Of a DNA stretch of 14,679 nucleotides, positions 6,709-13,856 are shown one piece after another (positions within the stretch are counted from its first letter, which is position 1; each line of letters begins with the position of its first letter). Where the stretch lies: assembly GCA_046484975.1 (NCBI GenBank), contig JAWOHX010000120.1:1-14679 (forward strand), in the 5' to 3' direction. The position numbers and the translations under genes were made by a program. The stretch comes from JAWOHX01 sp046484975 (lineage in GTDB: Bacteria; Bacillota; Clostridia; DUPQ01). The notes beneath the pieces were generated by a model, which saw nothing but the letters and a program-made list of their open reading frames with translations, was not told where the DNA came from and did not search any database.

Positions 6709-7106
6709 TTGCCTTCTTCCACCATAAACCCCCATTGAACACCAAAGCAGTCGATAAACTGTACCGCCAGTGGCGAATATGGCAATTCTTCCATCCGGTC
6801 AATCGTTATGCTGTCCTGCTTCAATATTTCATAGCAGGCAAGCAACTCATCGGTTGTTTTAAACATGATAATGAGATGAACAGCGATGTCTGTGCTGCGG
6901 TTTATGTTTCCGAATCGGTCATTCAGATAAACCGTCTGCCCATGAATCTTCATCACTGCATGGGCGATTCCGTCATCATCGCAGGTGGGGTTATATTGAC
7001 GGTTGAATACAATCGTTTCCGCTTTCGAATTGAATGCCTTTTTGTATAGTGCAATTGCTTCAGAGCAGTCGCCATTGAAGTGCAGATGCGGGATAAGCAT
7101 TATCAT
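6705..7106 (-). CDS. VOC superfamily (PhnB/glyoxalase-like) protein
   Basis: This protein of about 133 residues belongs to the vicinal oxygen chelate fold, PhnB-like branch. It opens LIPHLHFNGDCSEAIALYKKAF, has AHAVMKIHGQTVYLND in the middle, and ends ELPYSPLAVQFIDCFGVQWGFMV. That final strand with D-x-F-G-V-x-W is the PhnB signature. Such proteins bind or modify small molecules, and some act as resistance proteins; the ligand here is not known. Possible starts are GTG 7109, ATG 7106 and ATG 7100. I prefer 7106, which forms a TGATG overlap with the upstream stop; AAGGAG lies 4 nt ahead of it and 10 nt ahead of 7100. It is the last intact gene of the AT-rich operon and overlaps the MazG-like remnant by 4 nt. 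Confidence 0.88.
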   Translation of the reverse strand: MIMLIPHLHFNGDCSEAIALYKKAFNSKAETIVFNRQYNPTCDDDGIAHAVMKIHGQTVYLNDRFGNINRSTDIAVHLIIMFKTTDELLACYEILKQDSITIDRMEELPYSPLAVQFIDCFGVQWGFMVEEGK

Positions 7107-8203
7107 CACTCTCCTTCAACAAAGTTCAAAAACTGCACAGCCCAAAAGGTCAGGTCACAGTCGATGGATGTATCGGTTATGTAATTTTCTTCCAAGCATA
7201 CGTCAGAATATGGAGTTGGATACAGTCCGGTTACCGGAAAATGCTTACGTTTCTGCTGCGTGTTTTCAAATCCAAACCGCAGCACATCATCCTGGCCCAA
7301 TGCTTCACGAACATTCTGTGCTGATTGTAGAATGACCTCTATGCTCTCTCCGCTCCCAAGCATAGCGATTTCAGTCAACGGGCGACGATACATGATGCTC
7401 GAATGATAATCCACACGGAATGGCTCGAACGGACGAATCAACGCCCACCCGGGACCGATAAACTTACCATCTATCTTCGCATTGATTTCGTTATTCGGTT
7501 TCATAATGCGGTTCATATGATTCATAGCGTCCGACATCATGCGGACATTTTCCGGTGTTCGCCAGCTTTTCGTGTAAGCAAGCGTGGCGAGATGATAAGC
7601 GCAGGGCAGGTATTGATCTTCGGTTATGTATGGATGCCGGGAGGATTTCGTTGCCGGGAGGGTAATCTCGTCAAGCGATTCGATGTCCAGCATACTTCTG
7701 AATGCCATGAGGGAAACGTCCAGGAACGGCTTAACATAGTCGGTGTCGCCCTCTCCCAGCATCGCAAGCATGGTGCAGAACAAACCGATCGTGGTTGCGC
7801 CGCTGTTCATACCCCGAAGGCGGTTCTCAAACCGAATGGCATCGGCGTTATAATATGCAAATTCACCCCGCAGAACATTCTCATCAGAAATCGCAGCAAT
7901 GAAGTCTGCGGCAACTGGATTTTCTTTGGGAATCCCATAATATGAGAGCAACCGCGCCGCTGCTTCGCCGTCGTCCAGCGGGCTTTGCTTGAATCGGTCG
8001 GCGCTGTGTGCGCCCATACCGATATATCCCGATGGATGAACATAGTTCAGCAGTTCTTTGTATTTCGGCATTTGACAGACCTTTTCAAGCAGGTTTTCCT
8101 CCTCTGCAGGTGATAGGTCCTTCAGTATCTCCTTGTGCAAGCGGTACTGTATCACCGCTCCTGCGTTTTCAAGCAGGAAGTCGATTGATTTTGATAGATT
8201 CAT
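7106..8203 (-). CDS. Uncharacterised protein, probable alpha-helical toroid (365 aa)
   Basis: This 365-residue soluble protein begins MNLSKSIDFLLENAGAVIQY. It appears helical throughout, with recurring helix-loop units: SPLDDGEAAARLLSYYGIP (about 95-113), DQYLPCAYHLATLAYTKSWRTPENVRMM, and a C-terminal IDCDLTFWAVQFLNF. I recall unnamed clostridial proteins of this layout and believe it is an alpha/alpha-toroid, but no catalytic motif is certain. It has no signal peptide or membrane segment. The ATG at 8203 has GGAAGG about 6 nt ahead and lies 25 nt after the second TIM-barrel gene; a 24-codon upstream extension would overlap that gene and is rejected. Its stop overlaps the VOC start. The placement next to a sugar-isomerase-like gene and another toroid suggests carbohydrate or small-molecule work; that is inference. 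Confidence 0.75.
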   Translation of the reverse strand: MNLSKSIDFLLENAGAVIQYRLHKEILKDLSPAEEENLLEKVCQMPKYKELLNYVHPSGYIGMGAHSADRFKQSPLDDGEAAARLLSYYGIPKENPVAADFIAAISDENVLRGEFAYYNADAIRFENRLRGMNSGATTIGLFCTMLAMLGEGDTDYVKPFLDVSLMAFRSMLDIESLDEITLPATKSSRHPYITEDQYLPCAYHLATLAYTKSWRTPENVRMMSDAMNHMNRIMKPNNEINAKIDGKFIGPGWALIRPFEPFRVDYHSSIMYRRPLTEIAMLGSGESIEVILQSAQNVREALGQDDVLRFGFENTQQKRKHFPVTGLYPTPYSDVCLEENYITDTSIDCDLTFWAVQFLNFVEGE

Positions 8204-8228
8204 GTTATACCTTCCATGAAACACTGCC

Positions 8229-9020
8229 TTAGCAAGACCTGCAGTTGAATATTCTTTTTGCACGCTCTGCAGCAAGTCTTAAGAATTCAAGCGGGTCTTT
8301 TATGCTTTCAAAATTTTTATTTCCTATCTCTAAAGCTGCTACACCGGGATAAGCGCTTTCGTCTAATTTGATGGCGATATCCTCCCAGTCAATATTCCCC
8401 GAATACGGCAAGGCGTGCCAGTCGTCTATTCCGTCGTTATCGTGCAAATGTACCGCTTTCAACTTATTTCCGTATGGTGTCAATAAATCAATCTTCGGAG
8501 TAAACATGTTCCAATGACCGCTGTCAAAGCAAAAGCCGAGTTTTTCTGATTGGATGCTGTTGAAAATAACATCCAAATACTCCGGACGGCTCATATTTTC
8601 GACAGCAATGATTATACCAAATCGCTCTGCAACTTCAACAACCCGTTTCATGCGATCAAGCCCAACGGAGAAGTCTTGCGGTAGTTCCACGGTTTCAGTT
8701 CCACTTTTGTTTTCCGGATGCATGACCACGGTTTGAATGCCATGTGAGGCGCATTCTACGACACAGGCAATTAGTTCCTTGTAAGCCTCTTGCCCGGCGA
8801 GCGTATTTTCCCACAAATCATTTGCATGTAAATACGGTGCATGTGCGTTCTCAATACGCAATCCGATGTTTCTTGCATACTCAGGAAACAGGTTGTAATC
8901 GTTGTCAAAGTAGTCTGACCACAAGAGCATTACGCTCGAAAAACCCGCCTCTTTGATAAGGCATAGCCGTTCTTGTGGTGAAAAATGATATCCAAAATAA
9001 TCTGCAATGGATAGGATCAC
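8229..9020 (-). CDS. Sugar phosphate isomerase/epimerase (xylose-isomerase-like TIM barrel), second of the operon
   Basis: This predicted 263-residue protein belongs to the AP endonuclease 2 / xylose-isomerase-like TIM-barrel family. Candidate metal and catalytic residues lie at strand ends: H60 (IENAHAPY), H101 (VVMHPENK), E141 (AVENMSRPE), D166 and H169 (FCFDSGHW), H191/H193 (KAVHLHDND) and E231 (AALEIGNKN). This is a full metal-site set. Such enzymes isomerise or epimerise sugars, inositols or their phosphates. The start is GTG at 9020: GGAGG lies 7 nt ahead and the codon overlaps the upstream TGA as GTGA. The frame extends 16 codons upstream, but those lie inside the preceding gene. It is only distantly similar to the other TIM barrel of the operon (12739-13536), so the two probably act on different substrates or steps. 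Confidence 0.88.
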   Translation of the reverse strand: MILSIADYFGYHFSPQERLCLIKEAGFSSVMLLWSDYFDNDYNLFPEYARNIGLRIENAHAPYLHANDLWENTLAGQEAYKELIACVVECASHGIQTVVMHPENKSGTETVELPQDFSVGLDRMKRVVEVAERFGIIIAVENMSRPEYLDVIFNSIQSEKLGFCFDSGHWNMFTPKIDLLTPYGNKLKAVHLHDNDGIDDWHALPYSGNIDWEDIAIKLDESAYPGVAALEIGNKNFESIKDPLEFLRLAAERAKRIFNCRSC

Positions 9021-9874
9021 AGCTTCGCCTCCAATTGTCTTAATATCCTGCTTATGCGATAGGTGCAATCGGCTTTTCGGTCAGCGGGATTGCGCCATGA
9101 GTCGGACAGTGGAAAGTGGATGCCGTCCTTTGCAACAGCGCCCATATCCCATAATCCGTCGTTCCCTCGATTGTCCATGAGCCAGGCAGAGACATAGCTC
9201 AGCTTTTCGGATGCGCCTGTGTAGCCAGACAGAAGCTCAATTGCTGCCAAAAAACAATTCGCTTGCTTTGAAGCAAACGCATCAGGCAATTCACATAGTG
9301 GTTTGTTGTAGATATACACCATGCCAGTTGGATAATTCAAAATATAATCAAACACAAGTCTCTGTGTTTCCGGCAATAGTATTCCTTGTAATAGCACCAC
9401 CTGATAAAAGACCACAAAATTAGCAAGGCACCCCGATTTTGGATTTAGTTTCTTTCCAATCTCCGATTCATATGCCCTAACATAGGCATCATGTGAATAT
9501 GCGCCTCCTGCAAAAGCATCCTCGATAATCGTCGACCATTTTTTTGCAATAGAGAGCGCAAATTTGTTTTTGTGGTCAAACAACCGCAGCCATGCGGCAA
9601 GCATCAAGTCTCCATATGTTTTGGAATCATGTTTCTTTTCGTGAAATACAGTTGGTTCCGGGTTAGAAAGATTACCTTCCATATAACGAATGGCGCGTTG
9701 TATCGTTTCATCCCCCTTCGTGAATCCAAGAATGCGAAGCCGCCTGAGTGCTTGCTCGGTTGTCATGGGCTGTGCCTTTGTCGGATTGCTCAGAGTATGA
9801 AAATGTCCCCAGCTACCGTCATCATGCTGGAGTGCGAGTATTTGTGATGCCCACTTCGAATCTTTGTAATCCAC
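9017..9874 (-). CDS. Prenyltransferase/terpene-cyclase-like alpha/alpha-toroid protein (285 aa)
   Basis: This 285-residue soluble protein opens with SKWASQILALQHDDGSWGHF. The Q-x-x-DGSWG element (about 16-22) is the QW-type repeat seen in squalene/terpene cyclases, prenyltransferase beta subunits and other alpha/alpha toroids. A second, weaker unit is NRGNDGLWDMG near residue 245, and the C-terminus has DSWRNPADRKADCTYRI. The DxDD motif of terpene cyclases is not seen, so a cyclase activity should not be assumed. The start is GTG at 9874, immediately after the TAG of the kinase gene, with GGAGG 8 nt ahead. Its stop overlaps the TIM-barrel start (GTGA). Together with the 365-residue protein it makes two probable toroid proteins in one operon. 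Fold assignment is moderately sure; function unknown. Confidence 0.78.
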   Translation of the reverse strand: MDYKDSKWASQILALQHDDGSWGHFHTLSNPTKAQPMTTEQALRRLRILGFTKGDETIQRAIRYMEGNLSNPEPTVFHEKKHDSKTYGDLMLAAWLRLFDHKNKFALSIAKKWSTIIEDAFAGGAYSHDAYVRAYESEIGKKLNPKSGCLANFVVFYQVVLLQGILLPETQRLVFDYILNYPTGMVYIYNKPLCELPDAFASKQANCFLAAIELLSGYTGASEKLSYVSAWLMDNRGNDGLWDMGAVAKDGIHFPLSDSWRNPADRKADCTYRISRILRQLEAKL

Positions 9875-10414
9875 CTATTCATCCTCCACGATTTGCTTCA
9901 ACAGTTCATTAATTGGGTTCGTCCCATCAACTCGCAACAGCGGGCAGGAAAGCAGCTTGATCCACTCCTCATGCAAAGCACGGCTTCTCTGGTCGATTCC
10001 GGCAGTATCATAGGTTTTCGCCCATTCGATAAACTCAATATGATTATCATACATGTCGCCACCGGGACGAATACGCTCACCGAACCTTCCATTCTCACGT
10101 TTCTCCAATCGTTGGATACGAACTTCAGTCGGCGTATCCACAAACACAACCAAGTCAAAGCGGGGAATAAGAACATCACCCCAACCGCATAGCGAGCCGG
10201 ATATGACGCACTTCGGGTGCTCCTCAATAGCAGCGCTTATCCGCTTGACGCGTTCTTCGTGCGGCAAAGATCTCACAAACGGCGGGTCAGTCGGCTCCCA
10301 AAAGTAGCCGTCCGTGTCCAACCATGTATAGCCATATTCCTTCTCCAATGCCTGCGCCAATGTGGTAGTTCCCGCACCGGACGCGCCGACTATATGGATG
10401 ATGCAGTATTTCAT
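9875..10414 (-). CDS. P-loop kinase-like ATPase with Thr in place of the Walker A Lys
   Basis: This 179-residue protein has the layout of small nucleoside/shikimate-type kinases. Its phosphate loop, GASGAGTTT (residues 10-18), has T16 where Lys is expected. LDTDGYFWEPTDPPF (32-46) is a probable substrate-binding acidic segment, VISGSLCGWGD (70-80) follows, and the lid region R99-R116 is Arg-rich (RLEKRENGRFGERIRPGG). I recall bacterial relatives with the same GSGTTT loop, so the variant is probably a family trait rather than damage. Either another Lys or Arg does the work, or the protein is a sensor. The ATG at 10414 overlaps the preceding stop (ATGA) and has GGAGG 9 nt ahead; a 20-codon extension is rejected. 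Its substrate is unknown. Confidence 0.82.
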   Translation of the reverse strand: MKYCIIHIVGASGAGTTTLAQALEKEYGYTWLDTDGYFWEPTDPPFVRSLPHEERVKRISAAIEEHPKCVISGSLCGWGDVLIPRFDLVVFVDTPTEVRIQRLEKRENGRFGERIRPGGDMYDNHIEFIEWAKTYDTAGIDQRSRALHEEWIKLLSCPLLRVDGTNPINELLKQIVEDE

Positions 10415-11028
10415 AGCTCGAGCCCTCCGTTTTGCCACGAAGAACGGTATTTCTCTAAAATTTTGTTGCTCCAAACGTGCGCTTCTATGTATTTCAGCTG
10501 GTCATTGATATGTTTATCTTGTGGATAAACTCCGAGCTTGAAATCGTACTCAATATGCGGAGGATACCCGTTGCGTTCAATTACTTCAAGTATCTCATCA
10601 GCGAAATAGACCTTGCCCCAGTATTCCTCTTCATTGTAAAGCGCTGGATTGAGCACCGCAAAAGAATCGCCATATGTTATAGACACCGTTTCACGGTCAA
10701 ATTCATCCAATGGGATTCTTATAACCGCTGGGTTCTCAAATGCGGATTCCCATTGTCGATGCTCACCTAAGAAAAAGTAGATTGGCGATGACCTCTCCGG
10801 TTTGCCGCCATGTGCAATAAAAGCGTCACGCAGCATCTTATCCCGTTCATAGCGTTTATTAAGGAAACCGTCGATGTTCGGATTGCCGGGTTTTCCTGCT
10901 TCTTGCATAGAAATTAACATTTCTCGTGCTTGCTCTATTGGCAGCTCGGTCATGGATAAGAAAGGGTCTTTTGACCGTTCAAAATAGCGGTACAAGAACC
11001 GGTCATGTCTGTTAGGGTCGGTTATCAT
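10411..11028 (-). CDS. Uncharacterised conserved-looking protein (205 aa)
   Basis: I do not recognise a named family. The 205-residue protein is soluble and mixed alpha/beta. It begins ITDPNRHDRFLYRYFERSKDPF and has a charged helical part to about residue 72. A strand-rich part follows: PIYFFLGEH (82-90), AVIRIPLDEFDRETVSITYGDSF (101-123), and near the end YIEAHVWSNKILEKY. It has no signal peptide, membrane span or Cys cluster. I chose the ATG at 11028, which overlaps the YdcF gene stop as ATGA; AAGGAG lies 11 nt ahead. The GTG at 11040 abuts the site with no spacing. Its stop overlaps the kinase start (ATGA), so the two are likely made in step, and a substrate-recognition role for the kinase pair is possible but unproven. 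Confidence 0.75.
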   Translation of the reverse strand: MITDPNRHDRFLYRYFERSKDPFLSMTELPIEQAREMLISMQEAGKPGNPNIDGFLNKRYERDKMLRDAFIAHGGKPERSSPIYFFLGEHRQWESAFENPAVIRIPLDEFDRETVSITYGDSFAVLNPALYNEEEYWGKVYFADEILEVIERNGYPPHIEYDFKLGVYPQDKHINDQLKYIEAHVWSNKILEKYRSSWQNGGLEL

Positions 11029-11627
11029 GATAACAGCCACTCCTTTAATTCATCATTCATTTGTTTGCCGCAGCGTGACAGTTCGCCCATAACGCGGTCA
11101 ATTCCATATGCAAGTGTGTACCAATTATCGCGTGTGATACCAAAGCAATCGACTGGGCAGACCAATAGTTCTGCTTCGGGAAAAGCCAGCTGATACATCA
11201 TTAGGCAACGTCGGGCATGGAATGATTTGCAGACGATCATTCCACGATGAATGATTAACCCATTCTTATCACAGACCTTACGCGAGAATATTGCGTTCTC
11301 TTTAGTGAAACCGGATTTGTCTTCTTTTAAAATCACCTCACCCGGTACACCATTTTTAACAAGAACATCGGTGTAAAAATCACAATCGGTGTGATAGTCA
11401 CCACTATAAATGTCTTTCTTTGAACGGACTCCCGGCCATTTGTCCAGCTTGACGGAAAGTCCTCCGCTTGGCATAAGAACAAGCGCTAAGGTATCATGAT
11501 AAAGCTTTGCCGCATATTCAGGCAGCTCAGGAAATGAGCCGCCTGGAATAAAGATGGCGTCTGCTTTTTGCGGCTCGTCGGCAACAAAAATGAAATCGGT
11601 TATGGCAGTGATCATTCGATTTGTCAT
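11025..11627 (-). CDS. YdcF/DUF218 family protein, soluble form
   Basis: This 200-residue protein belongs to the ElyC/SanA/YdcF (DUF218) family. Expected features are present: ADAIFIPGG (22-30) at the first strand, LMPSGGLS (51-58), the middle SGFTKENAIFS (105-115), and VCKSFHARR (132-140), which in the family shapes the ligand pocket. Many family members are membrane-anchored at the N-terminus; here the protein starts just before the domain and has no hydrophobic anchor, so it should be cytosolic. Family members are linked to envelope or small-molecule metabolism, mostly without known chemistry. The ATG at 11627 follows the upstream TGA by 3 nt, with GAGAGGTG ahead, and its stop overlaps the next start (ATGA). 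Confidence 0.88.
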   Translation of the reverse strand: MTNRMITAITDFIFVADEPQKADAIFIPGGSFPELPEYAAKLYHDTLALVLMPSGGLSVKLDKWPGVRSKKDIYSGDYHTDCDFYTDVLVKNGVPGEVILKEDKSGFTKENAIFSRKVCDKNGLIIHRGMIVCKSFHARRCLMMYQLAFPEAELLVCPVDCFGITRDNWYTLAYGIDRVMGELSRCGKQMNDELKEWLLS

Positions 11628-11630
11628 GGC

Positions 11631-12746
11631 TCACCTCTCAATCAATATCAATGGGACAATCATTTCCTCTTGCCGCAAGCCTGCATGGGCAGCCAAGTGA
11701 CCGCTCGCGTTTCCATGTTCATCGCGGAACCAGAGCATTTTGTTCCCGGTGGCAAGTGCCACATAATCACCCAAAAAGCCTTTCACGCACCTATGCGGAA
11801 CACCTGTGCCAAAAAGACCGCTCCGGAGCGCTTCCTCGCCCGTCATTAATTGAAAATAGTCCGCAAAATGCCGCTGCCATCTTTCAGGAAACACTTCCTG
11901 AAATTCCGGTTTCACAAAAAACGATACACTACGTGGCTCTCTGGTCGGAACAGCATAAAGGCACTCATTGATTTCTGGATAATCCTCTACAAGACATTCC
12001 TCGACATTTGTCAGTCCGTGGTCGGCGGTCACGATGAGCAACGTATCCTGCAACCGGGAAGCCAATTGCTCAATTTGCTTATCAAACAATACAATGTCAG
12101 CCTTTACCCGCTCACTGCCGCAATCGGTATGGTGCATATCCTTGTCAGGTTGAAAATGATAGGCATAAATATACCGCCGGCCGTCTTTTTTGCACAAGGC
12201 TTCCAAATGTGTACAGATAGCCTCATTGGTATCCGTCCAATACTCGCCAAACGGCGAAACCCGACAGCATTCAATGGAAGCGTCGGTTTCTTTAATCTGC
12301 TCAAACAAATTTTTGAAACCAATGGTATCCCAGACAATGTTGTAATCTGTGGCGGGTGTGTCTGCTCCGCTTTGTTTTCCGGTGAATAACTCCACGCTTT
12401 TACAGATTTCCTTGAAAAACATCGCCCAGCCCAACCAGCCATGCTCAAGAGGCGTCAGTCCGGTTTCATAGGTTGTCAGCGCCGAGGTGGTTGTACAGGG
12501 ATAGACTGATCCAAGCTGTGTGGCACAGTTTTTCATCATAAAGCCATCCGGTGCATGGGAATTGAGCGTATCAAAGCCCATGCCGTCCAGCACGAGCAGA
12601 ACGACATTTTTGAAGCATTTTTTCAACCGTTCATCTAATACTGGCAATGTGTTGTGATGAGTTGCCGCACCATAATGCCTCAATATCGAATTGGGAATCC
12701 CTAAAATGCAGTTGTTTTGATAATCCGGATATTTAATATCACTCAT
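11631..12746 (-). CDS. Alkaline phosphatase superfamily / type I phosphodiesterase-nucleotide pyrophosphatase-like hydrolase
   Basis: This predicted 371-residue hydrolase has a complete two-metal site: D54 in VLDGMG, a Thr nucleophile in YPCTTTSA (T85-T87), D201 and H205 in HFQPDKDMHH, D242 and H243 in TADHGL, and H354 in AAHAGL. The segment TGLTPLEHGWLGW (95-107) after the nucleophile is typical of the phosphodiesterase/nucleotide pyrophosphatase branch. There is no signal peptide, so it should act in the cytosol on a phosphomonoester, phosphodiester or similar group; the exact substrate is open. The start is ATG at 12746, with a GAGAGGGG stretch ahead, overlapping the preceding TGA by 8 nt. 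A GTG 9 nt upstream is less likely. Pairing with a sugar-isomerase-like gene suggests a phosphorylated sugar or polyol substrate (inference). Confidence 0.9.
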   Translation of the reverse strand: MSDIKYPDYQNNCILGIPNSILRHYGAATHHNTLPVLDERLKKCFKNVVLLVLDGMGFDTLNSHAPDGFMMKNCATQLGSVYPCTTTSALTTYETGLTPLEHGWLGWAMFFKEICKSVELFTGKQSGADTPATDYNIVWDTIGFKNLFEQIKETDASIECCRVSPFGEYWTDTNEAICTHLEALCKKDGRRYIYAYHFQPDKDMHHTDCGSERVKADIVLFDKQIEQLASRLQDTLLIVTADHGLTNVEECLVEDYPEINECLYAVPTREPRSVSFFVKPEFQEVFPERWQRHFADYFQLMTGEEALRSGLFGTGVPHRCVKGFLGDYVALATGNKMLWFRDEHGNASGHLAAHAGLRQEEMIVPLILIER

Positions 12747-13536
12747 GTACGACACCCCTCTCTTTCAGCCACTCCACCGATGTACGCAGTCCTTCAACGG
12801 TCTTGACTTCCAGCACAGCGCGGCAATTATATTTTTCAGCCAATGCCAGATACTTCCTTAAATCCACATCACCTTCGCCAAGCGGGAGGTGGTTTGCCCG
12901 ACCTGTAGCATCGTGAATGTGCATATGACAGAGATGTTCCTCTCGTTCCATGATGGTTTGCTCATCGGCGTAATCAGCTGCAGCATTATGCCCGATGTCA
13001 AAGCAAAGTGCGAACGCTGGACTTTGAAGCAGTTCATCCAAGCCCTCCCTCATATAACCGCACCGACCATAATCGCCGCAGTTTTCCAAACTGATTTTTA
13101 TATCAGCATCTCCAATCGCTGCTGTGCATTTATCACGGAAGTCAGTCAACTTTTGTAGATATTCCGTCTTGTACACCTCATAGAGAGCCACTTTTCCATC
13201 GGGTAAAGTAAAGTGGTCGCCTCGGTTCATGTGCATATTCAATAGCGGAATGCCAAGTTGTTTGGATATATCAATGACTTGCATCACAGTTTCGGTATAC
13301 GCGGACATCACCCTGCTGTTAAAAACGCAAGGGTCAAGAAAGCCTTCGAGGTGAATAGTATAAAAGACTTTGTATTTATCAGCAATTCGGCGCAACTCAT
13401 CTGCAATTAACTTTTCTGCCTGATAATTGGGTAAATCCATGCTGAGTTCAATAAAACCAAGCCCCAACTCACAACAGAGTTCGGCACAGGCTTCCGCTGA
13501 TTTTAATTCGATGAGTGTTGGCATTCCCAATTGCAT
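12739..13536 (-). CDS. Sugar phosphate isomerase/epimerase (xylose-isomerase-like TIM barrel), first of the operon
   Basis: This 265-residue TIM barrel begins MQLGMPTLIELKSAE. Candidate metal and catalytic residues are H62 (YTIHLEGF), H102 (LNMHMNRGDH), E151 (SLENCGDYG), D180 and H183 (CFDIGHN), H206/H208 (HMHIHDATG) and E243 (VLEVKT). The loop NHLPLGEGDVD (215-225) is a common substrate-side element of the family. The likely reaction is isomerisation or epimerisation of a sugar or polyol, possibly phosphorylated. The ATG at 13536 has GAGGAGG with 6-nt spacing; the ATG at 13542 is too close. It is the first gene of the AT-rich operon, 51 nt after the damaged ICMT copy. I see no convincing promoter in that gap, so transcription may come from the acetyltransferase gene upstream. 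Confidence 0.9.
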   Translation of the reverse strand: MQLGMPTLIELKSAEACAELCCELGLGFIELSMDLPNYQAEKLIADELRRIADKYKVFYTIHLEGFLDPCVFNSRVMSAYTETVMQVIDISKQLGIPLLNMHMNRGDHFTLPDGKVALYEVYKTEYLQKLTDFRDKCTAAIGDADIKISLENCGDYGRCGYMREGLDELLQSPAFALCFDIGHNAAADYADEQTIMEREEHLCHMHIHDATGRANHLPLGEGDVDLRKYLALAEKYNCRAVLEVKTVEGLRTSVEWLKERGVVHE

Positions 13537-13587
13537 AATCATCCTCCTCGTTTATATGTCCAAGCCCCAGACTAACTGTATCTCGCC

Positions 13588-13845
13588 TTATTCATTTGCG
13601 TTGACAGCTTCTCGCACATCCTCGGAATATATGATGCACAGATGGTTCACCAGGAAAAACACCGATACCCATACCGCAAGGCCCAAAGACCAGAATGCCA
13701 TCGCCTGTCCATAGAGCACCAGGACCACTCCTGCAATCATGGGATTCCTCATGATCCGGTAAGGGCCGTTTTTCAATAGGATCCGGGAAGGAGACCATGG
13801 AGCCAGGATGCTGATGACCTGCGCAAGCAATGACTGTTTCTTCAC
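13588..13845 (-). pseudogene. Damaged second copy of the ICMT-like methyltransferase gene (in-frame internal deletion, replaced 3' end)
   Basis: The GTG at 13845 has an excellent ribosome binding site (AGGAGG, then AAGAACC) just after the stop of the acetyltransferase gene. It encodes KKQSLLAQVISILA as in the intact copy, then jumps to PWSPSRILLKNGPYRIMRNP. The 65 residues in between (16-80 of the intact protein) are missing through an in-frame 195-bp deletion at a GAGC microhomology. After VFFLVNHL the sequence fades from homology and ends EDVREAVNANE-stop, losing the Glu-rich and RWMPG parts of the active site. The 85-residue product keeps the SAM-signature helix but should be inactive. The open frame may survive because it keeps ribosomes flowing into the operon downstream (inference). 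Confidence 0.85.
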
Positions 13846-13850
13846 GGTTC
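13638..13850 (-). repeat. Long duplicated segment, right copy (in the damaged ICMT-like gene)
   Basis: This is the partner of 6183-6590: bases 13638-13803 pair with 6183-6348, and 13800-13850 pair with 6540-6590, sharing a single GAGC (13800-13803) at the deletion joint. The repeats lie in direct orientation, about 7.3 kb apart, and enclose the whole AT-rich operon. Divergence of about 4%, all transitions in the longer block, argues against a simple assembly duplication. Confidence 0.9.
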
Positions 13851-13856
13851 TTCCTC

